Source: Chloroflexota bacterium
Lineage (GTDB): Bacteria > Chloroflexota > Anaerolineae > Aggregatilineales > J027
DNA length: 64,000 bases
Direction: 5' to 3'
Assembly: GCA_013112715.1 (NCBI GenBank)
Contig: JABFGB010000005.1
Coordinates: 124,001-188,000 of the forward strand
Below, in pieces: positions 18,319-26,661 of this stretch. The notes under the pieces were generated by a model that worked only from the letters and a program-made list of their open reading frames with translations, had not been told where the DNA came from and ran no database searches. Numbering within the stretch: the stretch's first letter is position 1; the number at the start of each line of letters is the position of its first letter. A program made the position numbers and the translations under genes.

Positions 18319-19296
18319 ATGAAACCCTTGATGCGTTTACGTCTGATTGTGGCGGCAATGCTGATAGTAACCGCTATGCTCAATGGGAGTCAACCGAGCC
18401 ACGCCCAAACTCCCTCTAGCACTGCACAGGCCATGCTCTACCGTTACTACAACGCGATCAACTTGCGAGATTTTGCGACGGCCTACAGTCTGTGGGTCAA
18501 TCCCACTCAGAGTTATGAATCCTTTTCGTCAGGGTTTGCGGATACCGCGCTGGTACAACCCTATTTCGGCACGTATCAGATCAACAGCTTTGGATTAAGC
18601 GCTACGTTACGCATCCCCACCGTATTGCTGGGGTATCAAATTCACGGCGTAGTGGTTTCCTATTTCGGCTGTTTCACGGTAGCAGTGGATAGCTTTTCGC
18701 GGTGGCGCATCATGGATGCCGATTTCCGCTGGCTCTCCAATACTCAAGTTCCCGATGTTGCCACCATACGCAATTTGTTAGAGATTGATTGCTTTCACAT
18801 CCCAACCACCGTTACCGCGACCTATCGTCCTCAGTTGTTTACATCGGCGGGGCAAGGCGCTTTGTTGGCCTACTATAAGGCCATCAACTATCGGGATTAT
18901 GCGACGGCCTATGCCATGTGGCTGCATCCATTACCGGGGCCAAAACCGAATGGCGCACCCGCCCAAGATTATCGGCCCAATTACACGGATTATGTGGCGG
19001 GCTACGGCGACACCGTATATGTCAATCTCTATATGGGGGATTACGTGGAAACCGGGGCATCCGCCGGACACAGTTATCTCAACGGCCTGCTCCCAGCGGT
19101 CTTGGTCGGACAGCACACTGATGGCAGCTTTGTGGCCTATTATGGGTGTTATGTCATGGGATTTTTGACCGATCCGCCCGGCGCTTATGGCATTGTCAGT
19201 GGTAGATTTTTGCCATTAGTCAAGGATGCACCGTTGGGTCAGTTGATTTTGCAATACCTTAACTTCGATTGTACTACTTTAAATCTGCAATACTAA
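18319..19296 (+). CDS. secreted protein with two tandem repeats, unknown function
   Basis: The protein has 325 residues from the ATG at 18319, which follows AAAGGAG at 8 nt. The first 30 residues form a signal peptide ending near SHAQT. The rest is an internal duplication. MLYRYYNAINLRDFATAYSL (about residue 37 on) is mirrored by LLAYYKAINYRDYATAYAMW (about residue 178 on), and both halves end in a matching LLG/LVG..H.V..YFGC/YYGC strand pair (YFGCF and YYGCY). Each half may be an NTF2-like alpha+beta domain exported to the surface. I do not recognise a named family. It lies between a KGSA dehydrogenase and an aldo/keto reductase on the same strand, with its own ribosome site. Confidence 0.7.
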   Translation: MKPLMRLRLIVAAMLIVTAMLNGSQPSHAQTPSSTAQAMLYRYYNAINLRDFATAYSLWVNPTQSYESFSSGFADTALVQPYFGTYQINSFGLSATLRIPTVLLGYQIHGVVVSYFGCFTVAVDSFSRWRIMDADFRWLSNTQVPDVATIRNLLEIDCFHIPTTVTATYRPQLFTSAGQGALLAYYKAINYRDYATAYAMWLHPLPGPKPNGAPAQDYRPNYTDYVAGYGDTVYVNLYMGDYVETGASAGHSYLNGLLPAVLVGQHTDGSFVAYYGCYVMGFLTDPPGAYGIVSGRFLPLVKDAPLGQLILQYLNFDCTTLNLQY

Positions 19297-19312
19297 AAAG
19301 GATATACACACC

Positions 19313-20296
19313 ATGAATTATCGTGAATTAGGGCGCACCGGATGGAAGGTATCGGAAGTTAGCTTTGGGGCATGGGCCATTGGTAGTGCATGGGGGTCGG
19401 TCAACGATGCGGATTCAATGGCTGCCCTGAATCACAGCATTGATCTCGGTGTCAATTTTGTGGACACTGCCGACGTGTATGGCGATGGTCACAGCGAACG
19501 CTTAATCGCCAAGTTACGCAAAGAACGCTCTGAAACCATCTATGTTGCTACCAAAGCGGGGCGACGGTTGCCTGCTCAAACGGTTGAAGGCTACAACCGT
19601 GAAAATTTGAATGCGTGGGTTGACCGCAGCCTGAAAAATTTGGAGACCGATTGCATTGACTTGCTACAACTGCACTGTCCGCCGATGGAGGCCTATTATC
19701 ACCCCGAAATTTTCGGTATTTTGGACGATATGGTACAGGCAGGCAAGATTCGCTATTACGGGGTCAGTGTGGAAAAAGTCGAAGAAGCTCTCAAAGCGAT
19801 TGAGTACCCCGGCGTCCAATCCGTCCAGATTATTTTTAATATGTTCCGTTTCCGTCCCAGTGAACTCTTTTTTGAGCAAGCCAAACGCCGCAAAGTTGGC
19901 ATTTTGGCGCGTGTGCCCCTAGCAAGTGGGATGCTCACGGGCAAGATGACCCGCAACAGCCAATTTTCGTCGGATGACCACCGCAGTTTTAATCGCAAAG
20001 GGGAAGCCTTTGATATGGGTGAGACCTTCTCCGGTGTGGATTATGAAACGGGCTTGCAGGCGGTGGAGGAATTACGCAGTATTATCCCTAGCGGCGCGAC
20101 GATGGCCCAGTTCGCCCTGCGCTGGATATTGATGTTTGATGCCGTGACATGTGTGATCCCCGGTGCGAAATATCCTGCCCAAGCCGAAGATAACATCAAA
20201 GCGTCGGCCCTCACCCCATTGACCGACGATCAGATGGCAAAAGTGCGCGAGGTTTATGACCAATACATCCGCGAACAAGTCCACCAGCGCTGGTAA
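19313..20296 (+). CDS. aldo/keto reductase
   Basis: This 327-residue NADPH-dependent aldo/keto reductase barrel has NFVDTADVYGDGHSE (catalytic Asp and Tyr, about residues 47-61), YVATKAG (Lys, about 81-87) and LLQLHCPP (His, about 119-126). The phosphate-binding end VIPGAKYPAQAEDN is also present. It reduces or oxidises aldehydes, ketones or sugars. It starts 16 bp after the stop of the duplicated secreted protein, behind AAAAGGATAT, and could be the last gene of the plus-strand sugar operon, reducing or oxidising a pentose intermediate. Confidence 0.9.
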   Translation: MNYRELGRTGWKVSEVSFGAWAIGSAWGSVNDADSMAALNHSIDLGVNFVDTADVYGDGHSERLIAKLRKERSETIYVATKAGRRLPAQTVEGYNRENLNAWVDRSLKNLETDCIDLLQLHCPPMEAYYHPEIFGILDDMVQAGKIRYYGVSVEKVEEALKAIEYPGVQSVQIIFNMFRFRPSELFFEQAKRRKVGILARVPLASGMLTGKMTRNSQFSSDDHRSFNRKGEAFDMGETFSGVDYETGLQAVEELRSIIPSGATMAQFALRWILMFDAVTCVIPGAKYPAQAEDNIKASALTPLTDDQMAKVREVYDQYIREQVHQRW

Positions 20297-20319
20297 ATAC
20301 AGCTACTAAACCCTTGTCT

Positions 20320-20350
20320 AGTCATGGCAAACCACTCCTTTGCCATGACT
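20320..20350. terminator. 12-bp perfect hairpin between convergent genes
   Basis: AGTCATGGCAAA (20320-20331) and TTTGCCATGACT (20339-20350) form a perfect 12-bp stem with a 7-nt loop, in the 64-bp gap between the aldo/keto reductase and the PrsW gene. Neither side has a run of T, so it is not a classical intrinsic terminator. It may act as a two-way stop or as a 3'-end stabiliser. Confidence 0.55.
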
Positions 20351-20360
20351 GATTCACAAA

Positions 20361-21899
20361 TTATGCCGTCGTCGAGGCCGTTCGTTGTACCCACATGGTC
20401 AGGGCGGTTTGATGACGCAATCGTTGCGAGAGTACACGCATCATTTCCAAAGCGACTTGCGGTTTGGCAAATAAGAGCGTAATCAAATCGTCGCGGGTCA
20501 ATACATAAAGGGTAACATCTTCCAAACACGTCACTGTGACCGTTGAAGGCTCACTATCCAATATCTCCATATCACCAAACGCATCCCCTAGCCCAAAAGC
20601 AGTAATGATGGTTTGCTGGTGTTGATCGTCCAAGACACTGACGACCAACTTACCCACCGCTGTAATAAATAGCTGATCACTTTTCTCGCCTTGATGAATC
20701 ACTTCATCCCCGACATGAAACTCCCGAACCGTCAGTAGCAAGGCTAAATCAACCAAGTCCTCATCGGCGAGACCATTAAATAAGGCACCTTGACGCAAAA
20801 TGCGTTTGCGTTGTTCTAATTCAGCATGGGGGACAAGGACTTGATGCTCATTCAATTGAATCAAACGGGCCAGTTGCGGTTGCTCAGTATTTAATCGATT
20901 GTCTAATTGTAACCACAGGCTACTTTCTTCTGAAGGCAGCACACTTCGCAACCAAATCCACGTATAAAGTCCCATACTCCCACGCAGAACATCTAACTGC
21001 TGCTCGGTACTCTGAAGCTGCCGATTAAGCGTCTCAACCAATTTGGCGTTTCGGCTCAGGGCGATATTTTTACGCAGGATACCCCGTTGAGCCTGCAATG
21101 TGACATATCGCTGGATGAGATGGGTACGATCTTCACCGATTGCCCCTCGGTGTTGGGCCAACAGTTGCGCCACCATTTCCGGGTTACGGGTTGCCACCAA
21201 TTCACCTGCACTCAATACCCCTGCCAATTCCAGATAAATTGCTTTACTTTCTCGTTCGAGTGTCCAGCGCATGATGATGATAATCAGAACCACGCTGCCT
21301 AGCCCCATGCCAAGTGCCGTCAGCAGCAGTTCCGCCCCCGATAGATTTTTCACCACGAAGTTAAAGCTGGCATGGATCACTATGACAATTAGGAGGCTAA
21401 ACAAGAATCGGTTAACGCGGGTACGGTTGGGAAAAGGTAGACTTGCCCCAGCGATAGTCCCCACAATCGCGGTTGTAAAACCATGTACAAGGCTAGTAGA
21501 CAGGGAGCGCGTCATAGCTAATTGCATTCCAGTATCAGGATTATTGACAACATAGACAAGGTTCTCGACCATCGCAAAGCCAATCCCGATTGCAAAACCA
21601 TAGGCCATCCCGTCAGCGGCATAGCGCAAAATTAAGCGACGCATCAAAACAATCAACAAAGCACTTTTGAGGCTTTCTTCCAAAATAGGGGCCACAACGA
21701 GACTTAGCCCCTCAACCGTTGTGAGATTCTGGTTAAGGATGAAGCGATTGAAGGCGTAGGCGATACTAAAAACCAAAATGCCCCAGCCAATAGACAACCC
21801 TAACACTTCATGGCGACTGGCAGCGTAAATTTCGAGGAGATGCACCAGATATAGAAAAAACAGGGGAATCAAAATCCCAAGCAGATAGGCCATGTACAT
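20361..21899 (-). CDS. PrsW-type intramembrane metalloprotease fused to a cyclic-nucleotide-binding-like domain
   Basis: The protein has 512 residues. Residues 1-210 hold about seven to eight membrane helices with the PrsW/CAAX-like motifs: EESLK at 74-78, AMVEN at 109-113, VHGF at 138-141 and IHASFN at 175-180. The glutamates and histidines are the expected metal and catalytic residues of an inner-membrane protease. After a charged helical linker (about 215-365), residues 373-495 form a cyclic-nucleotide-binding fold (LFNGLADEDL, DEVIHQGEKSDQLF, GLGDAFGDMEILDSE). The phosphate-binding Arg of cAMP receptors is missing: the loop reads EPSTVTV instead of R-[ST]-A-T. This cytoplasmic domain may gate proteolysis. 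No anti-sigma factor or other obvious target lies next to it. Confidence 0.85.
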   Translation of the reverse strand: MYMAYLLGILIPLFFLYLVHLLEIYAASRHEVLGLSIGWGILVFSIAYAFNRFILNQNLTTVEGLSLVVAPILEESLKSALLIVLMRRLILRYAADGMAYGFAIGIGFAMVENLVYVVNNPDTGMQLAMTRSLSTSLVHGFTTAIVGTIAGASLPFPNRTRVNRFLFSLLIVIVIHASFNFVVKNLSGAELLLTALGMGLGSVVLIIIIMRWTLERESKAIYLELAGVLSAGELVATRNPEMVAQLLAQHRGAIGEDRTHLIQRYVTLQAQRGILRKNIALSRNAKLVETLNRQLQSTEQQLDVLRGSMGLYTWIWLRSVLPSEESSLWLQLDNRLNTEQPQLARLIQLNEHQVLVPHAELEQRKRILRQGALFNGLADEDLVDLALLLTVREFHVGDEVIHQGEKSDQLFITAVGKLVVSVLDDQHQQTIITAFGLGDAFGDMEILDSEPSTVTVTCLEDVTLYVLTRDDLITLLFAKPQVALEMMRVLSQRLRHQTALTMWVQRTASTTA

Positions 21900-21941
21900 A
21901 GGAACACCCGCAATAACCTATTTAGTAATGGATGTCACTAT

Positions 21942-21954
21942 ACCATTAAATGGT
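21942..21954. promoter_or_regulatory. 13-bp palindrome in the PrsW/ppc divergent region
   Basis: ACCATT-A-AATGGT is a perfect palindrome about 43 bp from the PrsW start and 84 bp from the ppc start. On the minus strand TATAGT (21938-21943) could be a -10 box for PrsW, which would put the palindrome directly upstream of it. A protein-binding site is plausible but untested. Confidence 0.35.
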
Positions 21955-21972
21955 GAGAACGACTAAATATGC

Positions 21973-22001
21973 TTGATACCACCCCCGATATAAGCTAAAG
22001 T
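21973..22001 (+). promoter_or_regulatory. candidate promoter of ppc
   Basis: TTGATA (21973-21978), a 17-bp spacer and TAAAGT (21996-22001) form a moderate sigma70-like promoter about 30 bp before the ATG at 22038. No clear ribosome site precedes the ATG. Confidence 0.35.
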
Positions 22002-22037
22002 TTGTCCAATAGTATCCCATAATCAGAATACGCTGTC

Positions 22038-24722
22038 ATGAAACGTACAACCTCTGAAATCACTGCCGGAAACTTTAGCCCACTCAGTACCGATATACGT
22101 TTTTTAGGCAATCTCTTGGGCAGCATCATCCGGGAACAACATGGCAAGGATGCCTTTGAGTTAGTTGAGACCGTCCGCCAGACTGCGAAAGCGCGTCGTA
22201 ATGATGAAACAGGCGCGGCTGAAGAATTGGCAAGCATCATAAATAAACTCAATTTGGACCAGCGCCGCGTTCTCATCAAAGCCTTCAGCAATTATTTCCA
22301 ACTCATCAATATCGCTGAAGACCACCAGCGCATCCGCATTTTGCGCCAACGGGAACATGAGGAAAATCTAACCGAATCCATCGGCGAATCCATTCAAGCC
22401 CTCCACGCACACGGCTTGACGGCAGATGAGGTACGAGCCGTATTGGAGCAAATCTCGGTGCGGTTGGTCTTGACCGCGCACCCCTCTGAGGCAAAGCGTA
22501 AAGAAGTCCTCGTTAAGCTACGCCATATCGCTCAGTTGTTAGCCTCCAAAGAGCAGCATACGGTCTTGCCACGTGAACAGCAGGCGCTAGAAAAAGCCCT
22601 TGCCGAAGAAATTGAGGAATTATGGCAGACCCAACCGACCCGCGCTTCCAAAGCAACGGTCTCCGATGAAGTGGATTTTGGCCTCTATTTCATCACCTCG
22701 GTCATTATGGACGTGACGGCCTCCATCTATGAGGAATTGGAAGCGGCCCTTGTCCAATATTATCCCAATACCGATTGGTCGAATCTGCCTGTCCTGCTGC
22801 GTTTCGCGTCATGGATCGGGGGGGATCGGGATGGCAACCCCAATGTGACGCCTGAAGTGACATTGGACACCCTCAAAACCCTGCGTGAAGCCGCCGTGCA
22901 AGTCTATCTGCACGAAATCGAGTTTTTCCGCGAACACCTTACCCAGTCAGTTGAGGAGATCGGCGTATCGGAGGCACTGGTGGAATCGGTCAATGGCGGT
23001 GGCAGTACCAAATATACCGGTGAGTTCTATCGCCAGAAGATGGATTCCATCGCTTGGCAGTTAAAATCGGGCATTTACAAAACGGGCGATGAGCTTTTAG
23101 AGGATTTGCGGCTGGTGCAAAGTAGTCTGATGGAAAACAAGGGCCATCGGGTGGCGCGGGGTGTTCTACAGCGGTTGATTACCGTTGTGCGCGTATTTGG
23201 CCTCCATCTCATGCCTTTAGAGGTGCGCGAAGACGCCCGCCTTCATGCCGCCGCCCTCCACGAAATTTTCCATCACTATGGGTTGGAACGTAATTACTTG
23301 GAACTGCCCGAAGAGGATAAGCAGTTTTTGCTCTCGCGGGAAATCGCCAATCCACGCCCCCTGTTCCCAGTCGAAGCTCCTTTTTCGCCTGCAACGAACC
23401 GCATTATTGAGACGTGGCGCATGATCGCCAAAGCGCATCGGTTGTATGGCAAAACGGTGATTGATACTGTCATCGCCAGCCGCAGCGAATCCCCCAGCGA
23501 CATCCTAGCCATGATGCTCTTTGCGCGTGAGGTGGGGATTGATACCGATGTGGACTTAGTTCTCTTGTTTGAAACGATTGACGATCTGCATAACGCACCA
23601 ATGGTGATGGCGACCCTGTTCCAAAACAGCGCCTATCGTCAGCATGTCGAAGCACGCGGAATGCGTCAGCAGATTATGTTGGGCTATTCAGATAGCTGCA
23701 AAGACGGCGGTTATCTGGCCTCCAATTGGTCACTGTATGTCGCCCAACGCGAATTAGCTGACTTGTGCAAAACACAAAATATCAATCTCGAATTGTTTCA
23801 CGGACGTGGTGGCAGCATTGGACGTGGGGGTGGGCCAACCAATCGGGCCATTTTGTCTCAACCCCCCGGCTCACTGCATGGTCGAATCAAAATTACCGAA
23901 CAAGGCGAAGTGATTGCCTATCGTTATGGCAATGCTGAAATCGCCCGCCGCCATTTGCATCAGGTCATGAACGCCGTGCTGCTGGCTTTTGCTATGCCCT
24001 CCCAAACTCCTATTGAGCCGAAATGGCTCAACACTATGAATACTCTCGCTGAGATGGGACGTAGCGCCTATCGTAAGTTTGTATTCGAGACACCCCAATT
24101 TCTGGATTATTGGCAGCAGGCTACCCCCATCCGTGAATTATCCCTCATGCAGATTGGCTCACGCCCTGCCAAACGTCAACAAGGGGGGTTTAGCGAGGTT
24201 CGAGCCATCCCTTGGGTGTTTTCATGGATGCAGAGCCGAGCCATTATTCCAAGTTGGTATGGTTTGGGGCACGCGCTTGAAAAGTACATTCAACAAACGC
24301 CGGATGGTCTTGCCCAACTGCGGCATATGTTCCAAACATGGCCTTTTTTCCGTGCCCTGATTGAGAATGCCCAACTTGACCTCGCCAAAGCCGATATGGG
24401 CATCGCAGAATTATATGCCTCACTCGTGGATGATAAGTCACTGCGTGAGACGGTGTTCCAAGAAATTAGAGCCGAACATGCCCGTGCCTGTGACCAGATT
24501 TGTCGAATTTTGGGCCTACAAGGAATTCTGGAAAATCTGCCTGTTATGCAGCGCTCGATTGAGCGGCGCAACCCCTATGTTGATCCGTTAAACTTTATTC
24601 AGGTGAGCTTGCTGCGTGACCTACGTCATCTTGCCCCTGACCATCCGCAATTTGAAGCAACCCTGAAAGCGGTGCTATCCACTGTAAATGGTATTGCTGC
24701 CGGGATGAAAACCACTGGATAA
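22038..24722 (+). CDS. ppc: phosphoenolpyruvate carboxylase
   Basis: The protein has 894 residues, the normal length. The family active-site signatures are all present: VLTAHPSEAKRKE (catalytic His, about residues 153-165), GGDRDGNPNVTPEV, GYSDSCKDGGYLASNW (Lys) and FHGRGGSIGRGGGP (mobile glycine loop). It ends with the usual NP-x(n)-Q-[VI]-x-LL-R segment before NGIAAGMKTTG. It fixes bicarbonate onto PEP to make oxaloacetate, refilling the TCA cycle in the cytosol. The first HP motif has Ser where most enzymes have Thr, a mild change. It starts a plus-strand run: rRNA methyltransferase, FGase-like, FolC and esterase. Confidence 0.96.
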   Translation: MKRTTSEITAGNFSPLSTDIRFLGNLLGSIIREQHGKDAFELVETVRQTAKARRNDETGAAEELASIINKLNLDQRRVLIKAFSNYFQLINIAEDHQRIRILRQREHEENLTESIGESIQALHAHGLTADEVRAVLEQISVRLVLTAHPSEAKRKEVLVKLRHIAQLLASKEQHTVLPREQQALEKALAEEIEELWQTQPTRASKATVSDEVDFGLYFITSVIMDVTASIYEELEAALVQYYPNTDWSNLPVLLRFASWIGGDRDGNPNVTPEVTLDTLKTLREAAVQVYLHEIEFFREHLTQSVEEIGVSEALVESVNGGGSTKYTGEFYRQKMDSIAWQLKSGIYKTGDELLEDLRLVQSSLMENKGHRVARGVLQRLITVVRVFGLHLMPLEVREDARLHAAALHEIFHHYGLERNYLELPEEDKQFLLSREIANPRPLFPVEAPFSPATNRIIETWRMIAKAHRLYGKTVIDTVIASRSESPSDILAMMLFAREVGIDTDVDLVLLFETIDDLHNAPMVMATLFQNSAYRQHVEARGMRQQIMLGYSDSCKDGGYLASNWSLYVAQRELADLCKTQNINLELFHGRGGSIGRGGGPTNRAILSQPPGSLHGRIKITEQGEVIAYRYGNAEIARRHLHQVMNAVLLAFAMPSQTPIEPKWLNTMNTLAEMGRSAYRKFVFETPQFLDYWQQATPIRELSLMQIGSRPAKRQQGGFSEVRAIPWVFSWMQSRAIIPSWYGLGHALEKYIQQTPDGLAQLRHMFQTWPFFRALIENAQLDLAKADMGIAELYASLVDDKSLRETVFQEIRAEHARACDQICRILGLQGILENLPVMQRSIERRNPYVDPLNFIQVSLLRDLRHLAPDHPQFEATLKAVLSTVNGIAAGMKTTG

Positions 24723-24724
24723 TA

Positions 24725-25921
24725 GTGATTATGAAAGAACCTCGTATCGAGTTTGAAATCACCGGTATGGCGCATGGCGGCAGTGCGATAGGGCGGCACG
24801 AAGGCAAAGCCATTTTTGTCCCTTATGCCATTGTTGGCGAAACCATTGCGGCGCGGATTGTTGAGGATAAGGGTAATTTTGCGCGGGGGGAGTTGATTGA
24901 AGTCCTCACCCCGTCTGAAAATCGGGTTGAACCGCCGTGTCCCCATTTTGGCACCTGTGGTGGATGTCACTGGCAGCATATCCGCTACGAGGCCCAATTG
25001 GAATTTAAACGCCGAATCGTATCAGACCAACTCGCCCGTATTGGTGGCATTAAGGATGCGGTGGTACATCCGACCATCAGTAGCCCTGATGAATGGCGAT
25101 ATCGTTCTCATGTTAATTTCCATCGCACCCGTGATGGTAAGCTTGGTTTTGTGATGATTGATGACCGAACGATAATGACCATCAATGAATGTCACATTAT
25201 CCGCCCCGAACTTGTTAGTTTATTTGAGCAATTTAAAGATAAACACCTCAAGCCAGAGCAAAAACGGGTACGTCTACAAGTCGGTTCACAATCCACCGAA
25301 ACATTAGCGGCGACGAATGTTGGGGATGAGACAGGCGGTGACGAAACCCGCACGATTTTGGGCACAGATAAAGTCCACTATACGATTAAAGATCACACCT
25401 TTGAAGTTTCGGCGGGCAGTTTCTTTCAGGTCAATCTCCCCCAAGCCGAGACATTAGTCAATTTAGTGTTAGAACGCCTAGCCCTGCAAGGGTCAGAGCA
25501 TGTATTGGACTTGTACAGTGGTGTCGGTCTGTTTTCGGCTTTCTTAGCCCCCGAAGCCCGCAAAGTAACCGCGATTGAGTCGTATCCACCTGCCGTTGCT
25601 GATGCTAGGCTTAATCTGGGCAAATTCTCGAATATCAAGGTCATGCAGGGCACAGCCGAACAGCTTTTAACACGCTTTTTGCAGGGCCATTTTGATGCCG
25701 CTGTGATTGATCCGCCACGTGCTGGCATGAAACCCGCCGCGCTGGATGAGTTGATTAAGTGCAAGCCGCGTAAAATGGTTTATGTCTCATGCGACCCAGC
25801 GACTCTTGCGCGGGATGCCAAAAAACTCGTTGGGGCGGGCTATCGTTTGGTGGATGTGCAGCCGGTGGATATGTTTCCACAGACCTATCACATCGAGTCG
25901 GTTGCGACCTTTACCCGCTAG
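24725..25921 (+). CDS. 23S rRNA (uracil-C5)-methyltransferase, RlmD/RumA type
   Basis: This 398-residue TrmA/RlmD-family enzyme has an N-terminal TRAM domain (about 1-62). Cysteines of a [4Fe-4S] cluster follow in CPHFGTCGGCHWQ (Cys 72, 78, 81), with a fourth probably in NECHII. The methyltransferase part has GSFFQVN, VLDLYSGVGLFSAFLA (SAM loop), DPPRAGM and the catalytic Cys in VSCDPATLARD. It methylates a uridine of 23S rRNA (or tRNA) at C5. Start choice is between ATG 24725 and ATG 24731, neither with a strong ribosome site. It is 2 bp after ppc, so translation is probably coupled. Confidence 0.9.
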   Translation: MIMKEPRIEFEITGMAHGGSAIGRHEGKAIFVPYAIVGETIAARIVEDKGNFARGELIEVLTPSENRVEPPCPHFGTCGGCHWQHIRYEAQLEFKRRIVSDQLARIGGIKDAVVHPTISSPDEWRYRSHVNFHRTRDGKLGFVMIDDRTIMTINECHIIRPELVSLFEQFKDKHLKPEQKRVRLQVGSQSTETLAATNVGDETGGDETRTILGTDKVHYTIKDHTFEVSAGSFFQVNLPQAETLVNLVLERLALQGSEHVLDLYSGVGLFSAFLAPEARKVTAIESYPPAVADARLNLGKFSNIKVMQGTAEQLLTRFLQGHFDAAVIDPPRAGMKPAALDELIKCKPRKMVYVSCDPATLARDAKKLVGAGYRLVDVQPVDMFPQTYHIESVATFTR

Positions 25922-25926
25922 GGCCT

Positions 25927-26658
25927 ATGACCTTTTCACCCGAAAAAGCCTTTCATCTAACCACCGGGTCTCTGCCCATTTTATTGACCCTGCCTCATTC
26001 CACCCCACTTGAACAGTCGTATGCCGCTGAATTAAAAGAGCGAGTACGTGGCTTAAAAAAGGCAGAAGGGGGGTTGCTCGATATCACCGAACAATTCAAA
26101 CAAGTCTGCCATTCCCAAAAAGGCACGCCCTATGTCCTGATTGCGCGGGTACATCGCTCCCGTATTGATTTTAGCCGCAGCAAACAAATCATCGCAGGTG
26201 AACACGCCTATGACGATGCACGTGCCGAGCCGCTCTATGATGCCTTTGAACAGACCCTCGCTGGCCTTGTTCGGCAAATTACCCATGCCGCCGCCCCTAC
26301 TGCTCTGTTGCTCGATTTACATGGCTGCCGCAGCCGTGACACGGATGTTTTTCTGGGTACATTGAATGGCAAAACCATAACATCAAATGGACACTTACAT
26401 TCTCTGCGAGATCGCTTACATGAGTCATTAAGCAAGAAGGGCTGGAAGGTTGAACCAAAACCGGGCACAGATGAAATCAAATTTACTGGACGTTCCGATA
26501 GCATTATTGCACGACACAATCTAGCAAAGCTGGCGGCACAACCCGGCAATTATGGCAGCCTGCAAATCGAGATTTCCCAACATATTCGATTACGGGCAGC
26601 AAACAATCAGCAGTTTGCCTACGACCTGGCTGAAGCCATTTTATCTCTATTGGATTAA
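25927..26658 (+). CDS. N-formylglutamate amidohydrolase-like protein
   Basis: From the ATG at 25927 the protein has 243 residues. This start lies 5 bp after the methyltransferase stop, and the open frame further upstream is only shadow coding. PILLTLPHST near the start, LLLDLHGCRSRDTDVFLGT (Asp and His, about 120-138) and LQIEISQHIRL (Glu and the ISQ strand) are the metal-site signatures of the N-formylglutamate deformylase fold. True HutG enzymes act in histidine degradation, but no other histidine genes are here, so a different amide substrate is quite possible. It is followed 3 bp later by folC. Confidence 0.78.
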   Translation: MTFSPEKAFHLTTGSLPILLTLPHSTPLEQSYAAELKERVRGLKKAEGGLLDITEQFKQVCHSQKGTPYVLIARVHRSRIDFSRSKQIIAGEHAYDDARAEPLYDAFEQTLAGLVRQITHAAAPTALLLDLHGCRSRDTDVFLGTLNGKTITSNGHLHSLRDRLHESLSKKGWKVEPKPGTDEIKFTGRSDSIIARHNLAKLAAQPGNYGSLQIEISQHIRLRAANNQQFAYDLAEAILSLLD

Positions 26659-26661
26659 CTC

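Noticed and set aside
25927-26658. Assignment as HutG of histidine degradation
   Set aside because: No hut genes are nearby and the neighbours are rRNA methylation and folate genes, so only the fold is claimed.
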